Part shown: one piece after another, positions 17,534 to 27,812 of the stretch | How the letters are laid out: each line of letters begins with the position of its first letter | Numbering within the stretch: position 1 is the stretch's first letter | Assembly (NCBI RefSeq): GCF_003233655.1 | Contig: NZ_CP029830.1 | Span: 484,501 to 548,500 of the forward strand | From: Azospirillum ramasamyi | GTDB lineage: Bacteria; Pseudomonadota; Alphaproteobacteria; Azospirillales; Azospirillaceae | DNA: 64,000 nucleotides | Direction: 5' to 3' | The notes under the pieces: model-generated | Told to the model about the DNA's origin: nothing | Seen by the model: the letters and a program-made list of their open reading frames with translations, nothing else | The model's database searches: none | Program-made: the position numbers and the translations under genes

Positions 17534-17839
17534 GTGCGTAGGATCGTTCTTTGCGCGGCGTTGAGCGTGGTGTCCGCTCCCGCCCTAGCCTTCGACTGCC
17601 CTGTCGGCAGGGGCGCCGAAATCTACGACGGAACCAGGGGCGCGAAGCTGTACGCGGAACCGCGGGACGGCGCGTCAGTCGTCACCAAGATCGATCCGGT
17701 CGCCGCCGTTGCCGTGCTGGAAACCAAGAAGGACTGCCGCCTGCCCAAGGGTTGGCTCCGCGCAGATCACAAGGACAAGAGCGGCTACGTCAAGGAAACA
17801 GACCTGAGGCCGCGGGTGCGCTTCGGGATGCCCGAGTAA
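17534..17839 (+). CDS. Secreted bacterial SH3-domain protein
   Basis: A 101-residue protein starting at GTG 17534, chosen because AGGAG lies 6 bases upstream and the reading begins with a clean signal peptide (RRIVLCAALSVVSAPALA, cleavage before FDCP). The mature part has the pattern of a small bacterial SH3 domain: AKLYAEPRDGASVVTKI, then LETKKDCRLPKGWLRADHKDKSGYVKETDL. Such domains bind cell-wall or periplasmic ligands. It is divergent from the XRE regulator and shares its dyad operator. Confidence 0.7.
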   Translation: MRRIVLCAALSVVSAPALAFDCPVGRGAEIYDGTRGAKLYAEPRDGASVVTKIDPVAAVAVLETKKDCRLPKGWLRADHKDKSGYVKETDLRPRVRFGMPE

Positions 17840-17910
17840 TTTTCCGTTCGCTGTTTACTGGTGATGATTCAAAGAGACGCAGGTACTCCGCAATCGGGTA
17901 GAGGTCATTC

Positions 17911-18402
17911 GTGAAAAGAATTTCCGGAATTCTCGAGGGTTACGGCCCATCGGTCTCCCATCGCGGTGGGATGAAGTACAACTACATCACGCTCAGGCAG
18001 GACAACGGCAAGATTGTCAACGTCCCAGCCATCACGGCCTACCGGAACGTCGAGGCCGCGTTGAGCCGCCTCCTCCAGCGCCCGGAGGAAGGACGCCGGG
18101 TGACGCTCCACCTCAAGGGATACCTCCTCATCTACGCGCTCGAGGAGCAGGGCGGCCCCATCCACTCGGATATCGATCTGATCCGCAGCAGTTGGCACGT
18201 CTCGCTCGGCCTCACCTTCGGCTTGCTGATTGTCGCCGCCGCGTTGATCGCGTTCTCCGTCGCCACCGGCGACAAAGGGTCCGCACAGGCTGGGTTCATC
18301 CTCTTCCTCGTCGGGCTCTTCCCTTTCTTCAAGTTTGGCGGCAGCGTGGCTCACTTCTGGCCGGGGCCCGGCACGGCTGCCCTCCACCGCAGGTCCCTGT
18401 AG
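17911..18402 (+). CDS. Membrane protein with N-terminal cytoplasmic domain
   Basis: A 163-residue protein with a GTG start. The soluble N-terminal 85 residues (YNYITLRQDNGKIVNVPAI, RRVTLHLKGYLLIYALEE) look like a small beta-rich domain. Two membrane helices follow (about 96-116 and 125-143), with a short tail. It lies 71 bases after the SH3 gene on the same strand and may share its promoter. Family not recognised. Confidence 0.6.
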   Translation: MKRISGILEGYGPSVSHRGGMKYNYITLRQDNGKIVNVPAITAYRNVEAALSRLLQRPEEGRRVTLHLKGYLLIYALEEQGGPIHSDIDLIRSSWHVSLGLTFGLLIVAAALIAFSVATGDKGSAQAGFILFLVGLFPFFKFGGSVAHFWPGPGTAALHRRSL

Positions 18403-19149
18403 CCCCTGCCTGCGGCAATCATGTGGCCGAGGGCGACCGCTTCATCTCGGCGCTGTCGCCCCTCCTGGCCTCTCGGCTGCCCTGTTCTGCGCCCTGCGAA
18501 ATCAGCCTGTACCGTCGTCAGGCTGGGCGCGCATTTGTGATTAACTCACTTTTTATCACGACTTTTCAGTCACTTAGTCAGAGAAAACCGGTAGAATCAT
18601 TGACTCTAAAGGGCTTCCGGGCGCCCTCGGCCACGAGCCGGAGCGCAATACCAGCTTGCCGATGACATGATTCCTGGTCTGCCACGACCGCTCGGGGAGC
18701 ACCCCCCAGGAAGCTGGCAATAATCCCATTCGACGGCTGGCGCGCGAATGCCCCGCCTGCCTTTCCTCTATGCCAAGGCATGTCCGACGGGACGCGGCCG
18801 ACGGAGGTCCATGTAGCCTTGCCGTACTGGTTGAGGGGAGCACGATTTCGCAGTCTCCGGACCGAATAACCTGAACCGCTGACTAGGAGCACCTCTGCGA
18901 CAGGTGGCGCATTACGCCCTTGCGGGACGTATAGAGAGGTCTTCCAGAACGTCTTACCCGGTCTCATTCTGGCCTATATTGTCCCACGAAATATTCGTTT
19001 TATCATCGACAAATAACCTCTTGCGCTTCTCTACGGTCTGATCGACCATAGTTACATCGACGGTCTATCGGGGTGGCGGTGAGCGTAATCCACCGAAACC
19101 ATCGTAACCGTTCATACTCGGCGCAAACTCTCAGCACGGAATATCGATC
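18403..19149. other. Intergenic region upstream of the MucR-type gene, with a weak ORF
   Basis: About 750 bases. It holds repeat copy 2 (18588-18611) and a minus-strand open frame of 129 codons (18578-18967) with no ribosome site and no recognised domain. Bases 18960-19149 are AT-rich and probably contain the promoter of the MucR/Ros gene; regulators of this type usually bind AT-rich boxes in their own promoter. Confidence 0.4.
18588..18611. repeat. 24-bp repeat, copy 2
   Basis: Identical over 24 bases to 16337-16360, in the same orientation. Flanking sequence is not alike at a glance on either side. It contains the imperfect palindrome AGAATCATTGACTCT. It may be a recombination scar, an operator, or the conserved end of related decayed elements. 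Confidence 0.7.
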
Positions 19150-19617
19150 ATGAACCAGATCAACGAGAACACGCCAGCGCCGGGCGGTCTTCTGGAGATG
19201 ACGTCGGCGATCATCACCGCCTACGTCGGCAGCAACCACGTGCAGGTGCAGGAGCTCCCGGACCTGGTGAAGGCCGTTCACGCTGCCCTTGCGGGGGTCA
19301 GCAAGCCGGAACGCCGCGAAGCCGAAGCGCCGCTGACCCCGGCCGTCCCGGTTCGCAGGTCCGTCACGCCCGACTACATCGTCTGCCTCGAGGACGGCAA
19401 GAAGCTGAAGATGCTGAAGCGTCACCTGCGGTCAACCTACGGCATGTCACCCGACGAGTACCGGGCCAAATGGGGTCTGCCGTCGGACTACCCGATGGTG
19501 GCGCCAAACTACGCGGAGAGCCGCAGCAAGCTGGCACTCCAGATCGGCCTGGGACGCTCGAACGGCCGGAAGCGTGGACGGGGTGAGGGCGGCCAGCGGG
19601 ATCAGGAAGCCGCCTGA
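19150..19617 (+). CDS. MucR/Ros-family transcriptional regulator
   Basis: A 155-residue protein matching the alphaproteobacterial MucR/Ros family. The N-terminal part (LEMTSAIITAYVGSNHVQVQELPDLVKAVHAAL) is the usual oligomerisation region, and the C-terminal zinc-finger region starts with the YIVCLEDGKKLKMLKRHL and YGMSPDEYRAKWGLPSDYPMVAPNYAE segments. These proteins bind AT-rich DNA and act as xenogeneic silencers and regulators of exopolysaccharide and virulence genes. Plasmid-borne copies are common. It fits the alphaproteobacterial assignment. Confidence 0.9.
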   Translation: MNQINENTPAPGGLLEMTSAIITAYVGSNHVQVQELPDLVKAVHAALAGVSKPERREAEAPLTPAVPVRRSVTPDYIVCLEDGKKLKMLKRHLRSTYGMSPDEYRAKWGLPSDYPMVAPNYAESRSKLALQIGLGRSNGRKRGRGEGGQRDQEAA

Positions 19618-19780
19618 ATCGTGGGAGGCCAGCCGCCTTGTCGACGGCTGGCCTCCGGCACTTGCAGGCCAAAGCCTGGTGAAGGCAGCCCGTCTGCCCC
19701 GGTGCGTTGAGGCTCATGTCATTGCGCCGGTCCGGCCCCGCCTTCCGGAAGCCGGATGTCGGCCGGGAACTGCATGCTGC

Positions 19781-20179
19781 TCAATCCCCACCGGTCCTTC
19801 CGAACCAGATCCCGACGAGCGCGCTGAAGGCAACGAGCATCAGGAATCCATTCACCGCGATGAGCAGCGCTGGCGGAATGCGTGGCGTGTCAGGGTGCGG
19901 AGGCGGCGGCCCTGCGAACAGTTGGCGCCATACGGCCGCACCGAAACAGAACGCGCTGAAGGCGACGAGGATGGAGCCAGTTCCCCAGATCATCCATTCA
20001 GGGACGACACCTTCCAGCAGCTTCTTGGCCCCGACGCCGCTGGCCAAGCCTGCAAGACCCGTGCGGACCCATGCGGCGTAGGTCCGCTCCGCCGCGAAGA
20101 CGGTTCGATCGGCAGCCAACTGGGTTCGGCGATCAGCACTGTCCACTGAAGGCGCGGGCGGGTTCAGATCTGTCTGCAA
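19781..20179 (-). CDS. DUF202-family (YidH-like) inner-membrane protein
   Basis: A 132-residue protein. FAAERTYAAWVRTGLAGLASGVG (about residues 28-50) is the DUF202 signature, followed by WMIWGTGSILVAFSAFCFGAAVW and a C-terminal helix (ALLIAVNGFLMLVAFSALVGIW), giving three membrane spans. The start is TTG, 7 bases after AGGAG; an ATG four bases earlier is out of frame. The role of DUF202 proteins is not settled. Confidence 0.8.
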   Translation of the reverse strand: MQTDLNPPAPSVDSADRRTQLAADRTVFAAERTYAAWVRTGLAGLASGVGAKKLLEGVVPEWMIWGTGSILVAFSAFCFGAAVWRQLFAGPPPPHPDTPRIPPALLIAVNGFLMLVAFSALVGIWFGRTGGD

Positions 20180-20352
20180 TCATGGTCTCCTGAGCCGGAG
20201 GAGGACCTGTAGAACGCTTGGGGCGTGTGCCCGGTTCAATCATCGGCTGAATTTGACCCGCACCGGCCTCATGGAGACCTGCTCGATCCCAGACAGACGC
20301 GATCCGGCCCTGGTTTGACCGGCGTCCAATCAGCGATACACCTGAGACTTGA

Positions 20353-20793
20353 CTACCGACCAGCAGGCGACAGTGCGTGGCCTGCCAGCATCCTTGCCCT
20401 CGCAGCGGTCGCCGTGGCATCTGCCAGCGCACCGGACCCCATCGCCAGTTCCAACGCACGCTCCAAATCAGTGATCCGGAACGGCTTCTCCAGAAAGGCG
20501 ATGGCACCGGCGGCCAAGGCGTCCTGGGCGGCCGCATGCCCGCTGCACACAATCACGGGAATGCCGTTCCGGGCGGTCAGGTGCCGCACGGCGGTCAGGC
20601 CGTTGGAGCCATGGGCCAGCCAGACGTCGATCACCGCCACGTCAACGACTTTACCGGCGGTGAGGTCGATCGCAGCCTCGGCGGTGTCCACGACACCAAC
20701 GACGCGATGACCCAGTTCATCCAGTATATCGGCCAGCATCGCGGCGATGCAGGGATCGTCCTCGGCAACCAGGATGTCCAGACAATCGGCCAT
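20353..20793 (-). CDS. Single-domain response regulator
   Basis: A 146-residue CheY-like receiver with no output domain. ILVAEDDPCIAAML supplies the acidic pocket, VVDVAVIDVWLAHGSNGL carries the phospho-accepting Asp, PVIVCSGH has Ser in the switch position, and AFLEKPF has the conserved Lys. GGAGGAAGGA precedes the ATG. There is no histidine kinase gene nearby, so its partner lies elsewhere. Confidence 0.85.
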   Translation of the reverse strand: MADCLDILVAEDDPCIAAMLADILDELGHRVVGVVDTAEAAIDLTAGKVVDVAVIDVWLAHGSNGLTAVRHLTARNGIPVIVCSGHAAAQDALAAGAIAFLEKPFRITDLERALELAMGSGALADATATAARARMLAGHALSPAGR

Positions 20794-20903
20794 TCCTTCC
20801 TCCCGTCAATGCGATCTCAACTCACATGGCGGTTCGATGACGGAATTGCCTCCACTCACCGGGAGGCGGCGACACACTGTGGCATTTCGGCCGCCCTACC
20901 CTC

Positions 20904-21215
20904 TTAGACGGTTGCACCCTTTTCGCACGAGTTCACCGTCAACGAGCAGGACCATGGTCGGCAGCGCACCCTAAGAACACGCATGAAGCGGCCACGAAGG
21001 TCGCATCGAAGGAAAAGCTGACCACCGAAAAGGCTGGATCCGAGTCGCTCGGCACCTGGCAACCGGTCCGCGATGATCCAAGCCCTCTCTTCGCCTTGCA
21101 TCGTCGCGTGAGATGACTCTCCCGCATCCGCCGTGGACGCCTGTCCACCGGCTTCCTGCTCGATATCTGGAGGTTCGCGCCGGGATTCTGCTCCTGAAGG
21201 TGGCTCCATGTTCAT
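20904..21215 (-). CDS. Hypothetical protein, weak call
   Basis: A 103-codon open frame divergent from imuA. Its C-terminal half (MQGEERAWIIADRLPGAERLG, then FLRCDLRGRFMRVLRVRC) has plausible composition. There is no clear ribosome site and no recognised domain. It is included because the 500-base region would otherwise be empty and because its upstream side faces the LexA box at 21300. It may not be real. Confidence 0.3.
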   Translation of the reverse strand: MNMEPPSGAESRREPPDIEQEAGGQASTADAGESSHATMQGEERAWIIADRLPGAERLGSSLFGGQLFLRCDLRGRFMRVLRVRCRPWSCSLTVNSCEKGATV

Positions 21216-21299
21216 CCCCAGTGATGCGGGAGAGTCTGACTCGGTTGCCTGAAACTTGGCCGAGGCAGGCTTGGTCTTGACTTATGTCCGGCTTCTGAG

Positions 21300-21314
21300 G
21301 AACAAAAAGGGAAC
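21300..21314. promoter_or_regulatory. LexA (SOS) box, alphaproteobacterial type
   Basis: GAAC-N7-GAAC, with GAAC at 21300-21303 and 21311-21314, ends 29 bases before the imuA start. This direct-repeat form is the known LexA target in alphaproteobacteria. It implies that the imuA-imuB-dnaE2 operon is repressed by LexA and induced by DNA damage. Confidence 0.85.
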
Positions 21315-21343
21315 ATAATCCTTCCTGGCCTGTCTCAAGAGAC

Positions 21344-22141
21344 ATGTATCCTGACCAGTCCCCTCGACCTGCCCTTCAGGACCTGCGCAACCGCATCCGC
21401 CAGCTGGAACGCGGCGGGCAGCGCGTCATGCGCGTGCTGCCGTTCGAGCTCGGCGAGATCGACGATCGGCTGCCAAGCGGCGGACTGGCTTTGGGGGCCG
21501 TGCATGAGGTGGCCGAGGGCGGCGACCTGGGAGTGATCCACGCTGCGGCGGCCACCTTGTTCGTCGCAGGCATCCTGTCCAGGATGACGGGGCCGGTGCT
21601 CTGGTGCCTGCGGGCATCGGACCTGTTCGCCCCGGCGCTGTCTCAGGTCGGCCTGGATCCAAACCGGGTCATCTACGCCGAGGCGCCGGACGAGAAGACG
21701 CTGCCCCTGCTGGTCGAGGAAGGCCTGCGCCACCGCGGGCTGGCAGCCGTGGTCGGCGAGCTCGCCAAGCTGCCCATGGTGGCGTCCAGACGCATGCAGA
21801 TCGCGGCGGAGCACTCTGGGGTCACAGCCATCATCCTGCGCCGGTGGCGCAGCCCGGCCACCGCTGCCGCCGAGGTTGGCCAACCGACGGCCGCTGTCAC
21901 CCGGTGGCGTATCTCGGCCCTGCCATCCAGCCCCCTGCCAGCGCCGGGTATCGGCCGAAGGCGATGGCGGGTGGAACTGGTGCGGTGTCGTGGCGGTGGG
22001 ACCGGTGAGTGGGACATGGAGGGCTGCGATGAGGAGGGTCGTCTCGGTCTACTTGCCAACCTGGCCGACGGATCGGCTTCGCGCCAGGGCACGCGCGTCG
22101 AAGAACCGCTACGGCGGGTCGGGCTCCGGATCGGCGCCTGA
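21344..22141 (+). CDS. imuA: SOS mutagenesis protein ImuA
   Basis: A 265-residue RecA-like accessory protein of the ImuA-ImuB-DnaE2 mutasome. Residues about 35-75 (FELGEIDDRLPSGGLALGAVHEVA) match the start of the degenerate RecA fold, and VLWCLRASDLFAPALSQVGLDPNRVIYAEAPDEKTL is typical of the family. The last 60 residues overlap imuB by 113 bases and look less conserved. It lies directly downstream of a LexA box. In other bacteria it is required for DNA-damage-induced mutagenesis by the error-prone polymerase. Confidence 0.9.
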   Translation: MYPDQSPRPALQDLRNRIRQLERGGQRVMRVLPFELGEIDDRLPSGGLALGAVHEVAEGGDLGVIHAAAATLFVAGILSRMTGPVLWCLRASDLFAPALSQVGLDPNRVIYAEAPDEKTLPLLVEEGLRHRGLAAVVGELAKLPMVASRRMQIAAEHSGVTAIILRRWRSPATAAAEVGQPTAAVTRWRISALPSSPLPAPGIGRRRWRVELVRCRGGGTGEWDMEGCDEEGRLGLLANLADGSASRQGTRVEEPLRRVGLRIGA

Positions 22142-23603
22142 CGCCGACGAGCCGACCGACAAGCCCTTCGTCGTCGCGTCGACCGGCGCCCAGCGCGTCA
22201 TCACGGCCGTGGACATGGCCGCCCACCGGCTCGGCCTACGCCGGGGCATCCCGCTCGCCCATGGGCGGGCAATGGTGCCGGACCTAACGGTTGCCGATGC
22301 GGATCCCGAGGCCGACGCCGAGGGTCTGCACCGGCTGGCGCTGTGGGCGCTCCGCTATAGCCCGATGGTGTCCGTGGACCTGCCGGACGGCCTGTGGATC
22401 GACGTCACCGGCGCCAGCCACCTGATGGGCGGTGAACGCCAGCTGCTCGACGACTTGGTCGGCCGCCTCGCCGGAATGGGCGTCGCCGCGCGGGCCGCGG
22501 TCGCCGGTACGCCGGGCGCCGCCAACGCCATCGCACGCTTCGGCCACCGGCCTGTGTGCGTGGTGGACGATGCGCTGGAGACCGTGTCCGCCTTGCCGCT
22601 GGCCGCCCTGCGGCTGCCGCCGGAGATGGCCATGGAACTTCGACGCCTGGGTTTCGAGACCATCGGCGACCTGGAGGCAACGCCACGCGCACCGCTGGCC
22701 CATCGGTTCGGTACATCGCTTGGCCGACGGCTGGACCAGATCTTCGGCCGTGTCGGCGAACCGATCGTGCCCGTCATCCCGACCGAAGCCGTCCAGGCGC
22801 GCCGCAGCTTGGTCGAACCCATCAGCACGGCTGAGGCACTCCAAGCCGTCATCGGGGCTCTGGTAACGGACCTCTGCGGGCAGTTGGAGCAACGGGGGCT
22901 GGGCGTCAGAACGCTGGACCTGCTCTGGCATCGGGTTGACGGCACGATGCAGGCCATCCGGGTCGGGACGGCCAAACCGGTCCGCAGCGCGGCGCACCTC
23001 ACCCGTCTGCTGGCCGAGCGCGTCGATAAGGTCGACCCTGGGTTCGGCATCGAGGTCGCCGCCCTTACGGCCACGCTTGCCGAGCCCTTGACGGCCGAGG
23101 AGGTCGGCCGCCTGGTCGGCACCGGAACCGACCTTACCGCCCCCGATGATACGGCCACCATCGCCGGACTGATCGATGTCCTGGGCAACCGGATCGGCCA
23201 TGACCGGCTCTATCGGTGCGCACCCTTGGAGAGCGACGTCCCCGAGAGGTCAGTCACGCGCGTCCCGGCTCTGGCGCCACCAATCCCAGCCGGTTGGCCG
23301 TCCCAGTGGCCGCGGCCGGGAAGGCTGCTGACGCCGCCGGAACCCATCGAGACGCTGGCCCTGATGCCCGATCACCCTCCAATGGCCTTCACTTGGCGGG
23401 GAGTTCGTCGGCTCATCAAGCGGGCGGACGGCCCAGAGCGCATCCATGGCGAATGGTGGCGACGAGATCGCGAGATGGCGGCCGCGCGCGACTATTACGC
23501 CGTCGAGGACCATGCAGGCGAGCGCTTCTGGCTCTACAGGTCCTGGGAAGGATCCCCGGACATCGGTCCGATGCGGTGGTTCATCCATGGGCTGTTCGGA
23601 TGA
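22029..23603 (+). CDS. imuB: Y-family polymerase-like protein ImuB
   Basis: A 524-residue protein. The start at ATG 22029 follows GGAGGG and lies inside the end of imuA. The N-terminus [18 protein letters not shown] and the blocks [30 protein letters not shown] and [20 protein letters not shown] are the Y-family palm and fingers region as found in ImuB, which is regarded as catalytically inactive and serves as a clamp-binding hub for DnaE2 and ImuA. Its stop overlaps dnaE2 as ATGA. The cassette order and coupling are normal. Confidence 0.92.
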   Translation: MRRVVSVYLPTWPTDRLRARARASKNRYGGSGSGSAPDADEPTDKPFVVASTGAQRVITAVDMAAHRLGLRRGIPLAHGRAMVPDLTVADADPEADAEGLHRLALWALRYSPMVSVDLPDGLWIDVTGASHLMGGERQLLDDLVGRLAGMGVAARAAVAGTPGAANAIARFGHRPVCVVDDALETVSALPLAALRLPPEMAMELRRLGFETIGDLEATPRAPLAHRFGTSLGRRLDQIFGRVGEPIVPVIPTEAVQARRSLVEPISTAEALQAVIGALVTDLCGQLEQRGLGVRTLDLLWHRVDGTMQAIRVGTAKPVRSAAHLTRLLAERVDKVDPGFGIEVAALTATLAEPLTAEEVGRLVGTGTDLTAPDDTATIAGLIDVLGNRIGHDRLYRCAPLESDVPERSVTRVPALAPPIPAGWPSQWPRPGRLLTPPEPIETLALMPDHPPMAFTWRGVRRLIKRADGPERIHGEWWRRDREMAAARDYYAVEDHAGERFWLYRSWEGSPDIGPMRWFIHGLFG

Positions 23604-26600
23604 CCGGGGCGGATTGTCGTCCTGGCTCCTCGAATGCGGCATACGCGGAGCTCCAGGTGACCACCCACTTCAGCTTCCTGCGCGGCGCCTCATCCGCGGA
23701 GGAGTTGTTCGCACAGGCCGCGGCCTTGGGAATCCCGGCGCTGGGCATCGTCGACCGGAACTCGCTGGCGGGCATCGTGCGCGCCTACGAGGGGTCCCGG
23801 CAGACCGGCGTACGGCTGGTGGTCGGCTGCCGGGTGGACCTGACCGACGGCACGGCCCTGCTGCTGTTCCCAATGAACAGGGCGGGCTACGGGCGGCTTT
23901 GCCGCCTGCTGACCATCGGCAAGGCCCGGGCTGGCAAAGGAGCCTGCGAGCTCACCTGGGAGGATTTGGCATTGTGGGCTGAGGGACTGCTCGCCATCCT
24001 GGCACCGGACGATGCGGACGAGCACTGCACCCGGCAGCTGGAGCGCCTGCGCCGGATCTTTCCCGGCCGCTGCTATGTGGCGTTGACGCTCCGGCGGCGA
24101 CCAGGAGATGCCATGCGCCTGCATCGTTTGACGGCAATGGCCGCCGCGTTGCGCGTGCCGACGGTGGTGACCAACGACGTCCTGTATCACGCGCCGGAGC
24201 GCCGGATCATGCAGGATGTCGTCACATGCATCCGCGAGGGCTGCACCATCGACGATGCCGGGTTCAAGAAGGAGCGCTTCGCCGATCGCTTCCTGAAACC
24301 CCCGGCCGAGATGGCGCGCTTGTTCGCCCGGTATCCCGAGGCGCTGGCGCGTACTCTGGAGATTCCGGAGCGCTGCCGGTTCAGCTTGGACGAGCTCCGA
24401 TACCAGTATCCCGAGGAAGTCTGCACGCCGGGAATGACGCCCCAGGCGTCGCTGGAGCAGCTGACCTGGTCGGCCGTTGCCGACCGCTATCCCGATGGCG
24501 TGCCGGAGAAGGTCCAGGCGGTGCTCCGGCATGAGTTGCGGCTCATCGGCCAGTTGGGCTACGCGCCCTACTTCCTGACCGTCCACAGCATCGTCCGGTT
24601 CGCCCGGTCGCGCGGCATCCTTTGCCAAGGGCGGGGCTCGGCGGCGAATTCGGCGGTCTGCTATGTGCTGGGCATCACCAGCATCGATCCCGAGCGCCAC
24701 AACCTCCTCTTCGAGAGGTTCGTCTCGGCAGAGCGCAGAGAGCCGCCCGACATCGACGTCGACTTCGAGCACGATCGCCGCGAGATTGTGATCCAATGGA
24801 TCTACGAGACCTACGGAAGGCACCGTGCCGCTCTGACGGCGGTGGTCAGTCGATACCGGGCTCGTGGCGCTATCCGCGACGTCGGCAAAGTCATGGGGCT
24901 CACCGAGGATGTCACGGCCGCCCTGGCCGGACAGATATGGGCCTGGTCCGATGAAGGCGTCGACGAGCAGCACGCGGCCGAACTGAAGCTCAACCTGGGG
25001 GACCGGCGTCTCAGGCTGACCCTGGAGCTTGCCCGGCAGCTGATGGGCACACCACGGCACCTGTCGCAGCACCCGGGCGGTCTCGTGTTGACCCAAGACA
25101 GGCTCGACGAACTCGTTCCTATCGAGCCCGCCGCCATGGAGGACCGGCAGGTTATCGAATGGGACAAGGACGACATCGACGTCCTCCGCATCATGAAGGT
25201 CGACGTTCTCGGGCTCGGCATGCTTGGCTGCATGCGCAGGGCCTTCGAACTCCTGGAGGAGCACAAGGGCATCCGCATGGACTTGGCAGGAATCCCGGCC
25301 GAGGACCCGGCGACCTACGCGATGATCCGGCGGACCGACACATTGGGTGTCTTCCAGATCGAATCCCGGGCTCAGATGGCCATGCTGCCGCGGATCAAGC
25401 CGCGAACCTTCTACGACTTGGTCATTGAAGTGGCCATCGTCCGCCCTGGCCCGATCCAGGGTGACATGGTGCATCCGTACCTGCGCCGTCGCGAGGGACT
25501 AGAGCCGGTGGAATACCCGAAACCGGAACTCGAGGCGGTCCTCGGACCGACGCTGGGCGTCCCGCTCTTCCAAGAGCAGGCGATGCGGGTCGCCATCGAA
25601 TGCGCGGGCTTCACCCCCGGCGAAGCCGACAAGTTGCGCAAGTCGATGGCCACCTTCAAGTTCACCGGCGGCGTCTCGGCTTTCCGCGACAAGCTGGTCA
25701 ACGGCATGGTGGCGCGCGGGTACACCCATGATTTCGCGGAGGCGACCTTCAAGCAGTTGGAAGGCTTCGGCAGCTACGGCTTTCCGGAAAGCCATGCGGC
25801 TTCCTTCGCCCTGATCGCTTACGCCTCCTCCTGGATGAAGTGCCACCATCCCGAAGTGTTCGCCTGCGCCCTGCTTAACGCGCAGCCGATGGGCTTCTAC
25901 GCACCCGCCCAGATCGTCCGGGATGCGCGGGAGCACGGCGTCGAGGTACGACCGGTCGACGTCAACGCCTCGCGATGGGACTGCACCTTGGAGCCGATGG
26001 CGGACGGCAGGCTGGCTGTCAGGCTTGGCTTCCGGATGGTCAAGGGGCTGGCCAACGCCGCCGCGGCCGGGATCGTTTCCGCCCGCGAGGACCGGCCTTA
26101 TGGCGGCGTCGAGGACCTGTGGCGCCGAGCGGGTGTGCCGGTGGCGGCGCTGCGCCAATTGGCCGCCGCCGATGGGTTCGCAAGCCTTGGCCTCAGGCGC
26201 CGGGAGGCGGCATGGGCCATCCGGGCGCTCCGGGATGAGTCCCTACCGCTCTTCGCCGCCGCCGGAGCCGAACGGGATGCCGATGAGCCGGAGGTCGCCC
26301 TCAGGCCCATGAGCGCGGGCAGCGAGGTGGTCGAGGACTACTCGACGACGGGCTTGAGCCTGCGCAGCCATCCGCTGTCGTTCCTGCGCCGGGATCTCCG
26401 CCGCCAGGGCATCATCCCCTGCACTGACCTCGCTCGCACGCGCGACGGACGCCGGGTCACAGTGTCCGGCCTGGTGCTGGTCAGGCAGCGGCCGGGATCG
26501 GCCAATGGCGTTTTGTTCATCACGCTCGAGGACGAAACCGGCATCGCCAACGTCATCGTCTGGAAGAAGCTCTTCGAGCAGGAGCGCCGGGTCGTCCTGG

Positions 26601-26860
26601 GCGCCAGCATGATGGCGGTGAAGGGCCATGTACAGGTCGAGGGCGAGGTCATCCACCTGATCGCCGAGCGGTTGACCGACCAGACGGACCTGCTGCGGTC
26701 CATCGGCAACCGAGGGGAGCCGATGCCGTTGCGGCCGTGCCGGTCCGACGAGGTCGGAACAGGAATAGCCGGACGGCAGATGCCGCAGGCAAAGGAGATG
26801 TACGATCCTGATCTGCGGCTCGGGTCTGGTATCAAGCCGCAGACGAGGGACTTTCGATAG
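23600..26860 (+). CDS. dnaE2: Error-prone DNA polymerase DnaE2 (ImuC)
   Basis: A 1086-residue C-family polymerase, of normal length. The N-terminal PHP domain begins with [17 protein letters not shown]. The palm carries [13 protein letters not shown] with the catalytic aspartates. [29 protein letters not shown] and [28 protein letters not shown] are conserved blocks, and an OB-fold region lies near the C-terminus ([18 protein letters not shown]). It starts by ATGA overlap with imuB. It is the catalytic polymerase of SOS mutagenesis. An IS begins 10 bases after the stop and leaves the gene intact. Confidence 0.95.
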   Translation: MTGADCRPGSSNAAYAELQVTTHFSFLRGASSAEELFAQAAALGIPALGIVDRNSLAGIVRAYEGSRQTGVRLVVGCRVDLTDGTALLLFPMNRAGYGRLCRLLTIGKARAGKGACELTWEDLALWAEGLLAILAPDDADEHCTRQLERLRRIFPGRCYVALTLRRRPGDAMRLHRLTAMAAALRVPTVVTNDVLYHAPERRIMQDVVTCIREGCTIDDAGFKKERFADRFLKPPAEMARLFARYPEALARTLEIPERCRFSLDELRYQYPEEVCTPGMTPQASLEQLTWSAVADRYPDGVPEKVQAVLRHELRLIGQLGYAPYFLTVHSIVRFARSRGILCQGRGSAANSAVCYVLGITSIDPERHNLLFERFVSAERREPPDIDVDFEHDRREIVIQWIYETYGRHRAALTAVVSRYRARGAIRDVGKVMGLTEDVTAALAGQIWAWSDEGVDEQHAAELKLNLGDRRLRLTLELARQLMGTPRHLSQHPGGLVLTQDRLDELVPIEPAAMEDRQVIEWDKDDIDVLRIMKVDVLGLGMLGCMRRAFELLEEHKGIRMDLAGIPAEDPATYAMIRRTDTLGVFQIESRAQMAMLPRIKPRTFYDLVIEVAIVRPGPIQGDMVHPYLRRREGLEPVEYPKPELEAVLGPTLGVPLFQEQAMRVAIECAGFTPGEADKLRKSMATFKFTGGVSAFRDKLVNGMVARGYTHDFAEATFKQLEGFGSYGFPESHAASFALIAYASSWMKCHHPEVFACALLNAQPMGFYAPAQIVRDAREHGVEVRPVDVNASRWDCTLEPMADGRLAVRLGFRMVKGLANAAAAGIVSAREDRPYGGVEDLWRRAGVPVAALRQLAAADGFASLGLRRREAAWAIRALRDESLPLFAAAGAERDADEPEVALRPMSAGSEVVEDYSTTGLSLRSHPLSFLRRDLRRQGIIPCTDLARTRDGRRVTVSGLVLVRQRPGSANGVLFITLEDETGIANVIVWKKLFEQERRVVLGASMMAVKGHVQVEGEVIHLIAERLTDQTDLLRSIGNRGEPMPLRPCRSDEVGTGIAGRQMPQAKEMYDPDLRLGSGIKPQTRDFR

Positions 26861-26869
26861 GTCGCCTAA

Positions 26870-27721
26870 GAGCGCCTAACAGAACCATCTCTGGACGAAG
26901 CGCCAGCAGATGAGGCTGGCCGCGATATGGTGAAAGGCAGTGAAGATGTCGGCGCGCCGTTCGTAGCGGACGGCGATGCGGCGGAAGCGGGCAAACCAAG
27001 CGAGCGTACGCTCGACCACCCATCGGTGTCGGCCAAGACGCTCGCTGCTCTCGACGCCACGCCGGGCGATCCGCGGAATGATCGCTCGTTGGCGCAGCGC
27101 CTGCCGGCAGTGTGCAAAGTCGTAGCCCTTGTCGGCGTGCAGCTTGGCCGGGCGGCGCCGGGGCCGGCCCGCACACTGGCGGATCGCCGGCACGGCATCG
27201 ACCAGCGCCTCCAGCAGCTTGCTGTCGTGCCGGTTGGCTGGCGAGATCCTCAGGGCGAGCGGGATGCCGTTAGCATCGACGAGGATGTGGCGCTTGGAGC
27301 CCGGCTTGCCGCGATCCGTCGGGTTCGGGCCGGTCTCCTCACCCCCCTTTTTGCCGGGACGCTGGCGCTGTCCACCGCTGCACGATCCCAGTTGATGGCG
27401 TTGGCATAGCCGAGCCGGTCGAGCAGCACACGATGCAGCCGTTCCCACACGCCAGCCCGATGCCACTCGTGCAGACGCCGCCAGCAGGTCATCCCCGAGC
27501 CGCAGCCCATCTCCACCGGCAGAAGCTCCCAAGGAATACCCGTGCGCAGCACGAATAGGATGCCGGTCAGCGCCGCACGATCGTCCAACCGGGGCCGTCC
27601 GCCTTTTGGCTTGGGCGGCTCCGGCGGGATCAGCGGTTCGATGATCGCCCACAAGGCGTCGGAAACAAGAGGGGCTGCCATGCCCCTACCAACCGTTCCT
27701 GGCCGGTTTTGTTACGCACTC
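26870..27721 (-). mobile_element. IS5-family (IS427-type) insertion sequence, complete
   Basis: An 852-bp element. The left end GAGCGCCTAACAGAACC and the inverse of the right end GAGTGCGTAACAAAACC match at 14 of 17 positions. TAA is present on both sides (26867-26869 and 27722-27724), consistent with the short duplications of this group. It carries one transposase expressed by frameshift. It sits 10 bases downstream of dnaE2. Confidence 0.85.
26876..27681 (-). CDS. IS5/IS427-type transposase, two frames joined by frameshift
   Basis: The first frame (27681 to 27250) starts MAAPLVSDALWAIIEPLIPP and contains GGRPRLDDRAALTGILFVLRTGIPWELLP and the first catalytic Asp (WDRAAVDSAS). The second frame, open from 27652 to 26876, supplies NPTDRGKPGSKRHILVDANGIPLA, the second Asp, and the catalytic Glu in RHRWVVERTLAWFARFRR. 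The frames overlap at a GGCAAAAAGGGGGG run, a typical programmed frameshift site for this IS group. Product length is about 265 residues. Probably functional. Confidence 0.85.
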
Positions 27722-27812
27722 TAAACCGTGATCGGCTTAGTTAAGGTTGGGCAGCCGAAAGCAGCGATCCGATCTCGAACAGGAGCATCGTCGCGAGACC
27801 GAAGGATGGAGG

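Noticed and set aside
18578..18967. 129-codon minus-strand open frame as a gene
   Set aside because: No ribosome site, no known domain, and it ends inside the 24-bp repeat; described with the intergenic region.
23690..25474. 594-codon minus-strand open frame
   Set aside because: Antisense to dnaE2; composition is His/Gln/Gly/Asp-rich and shows no domain.
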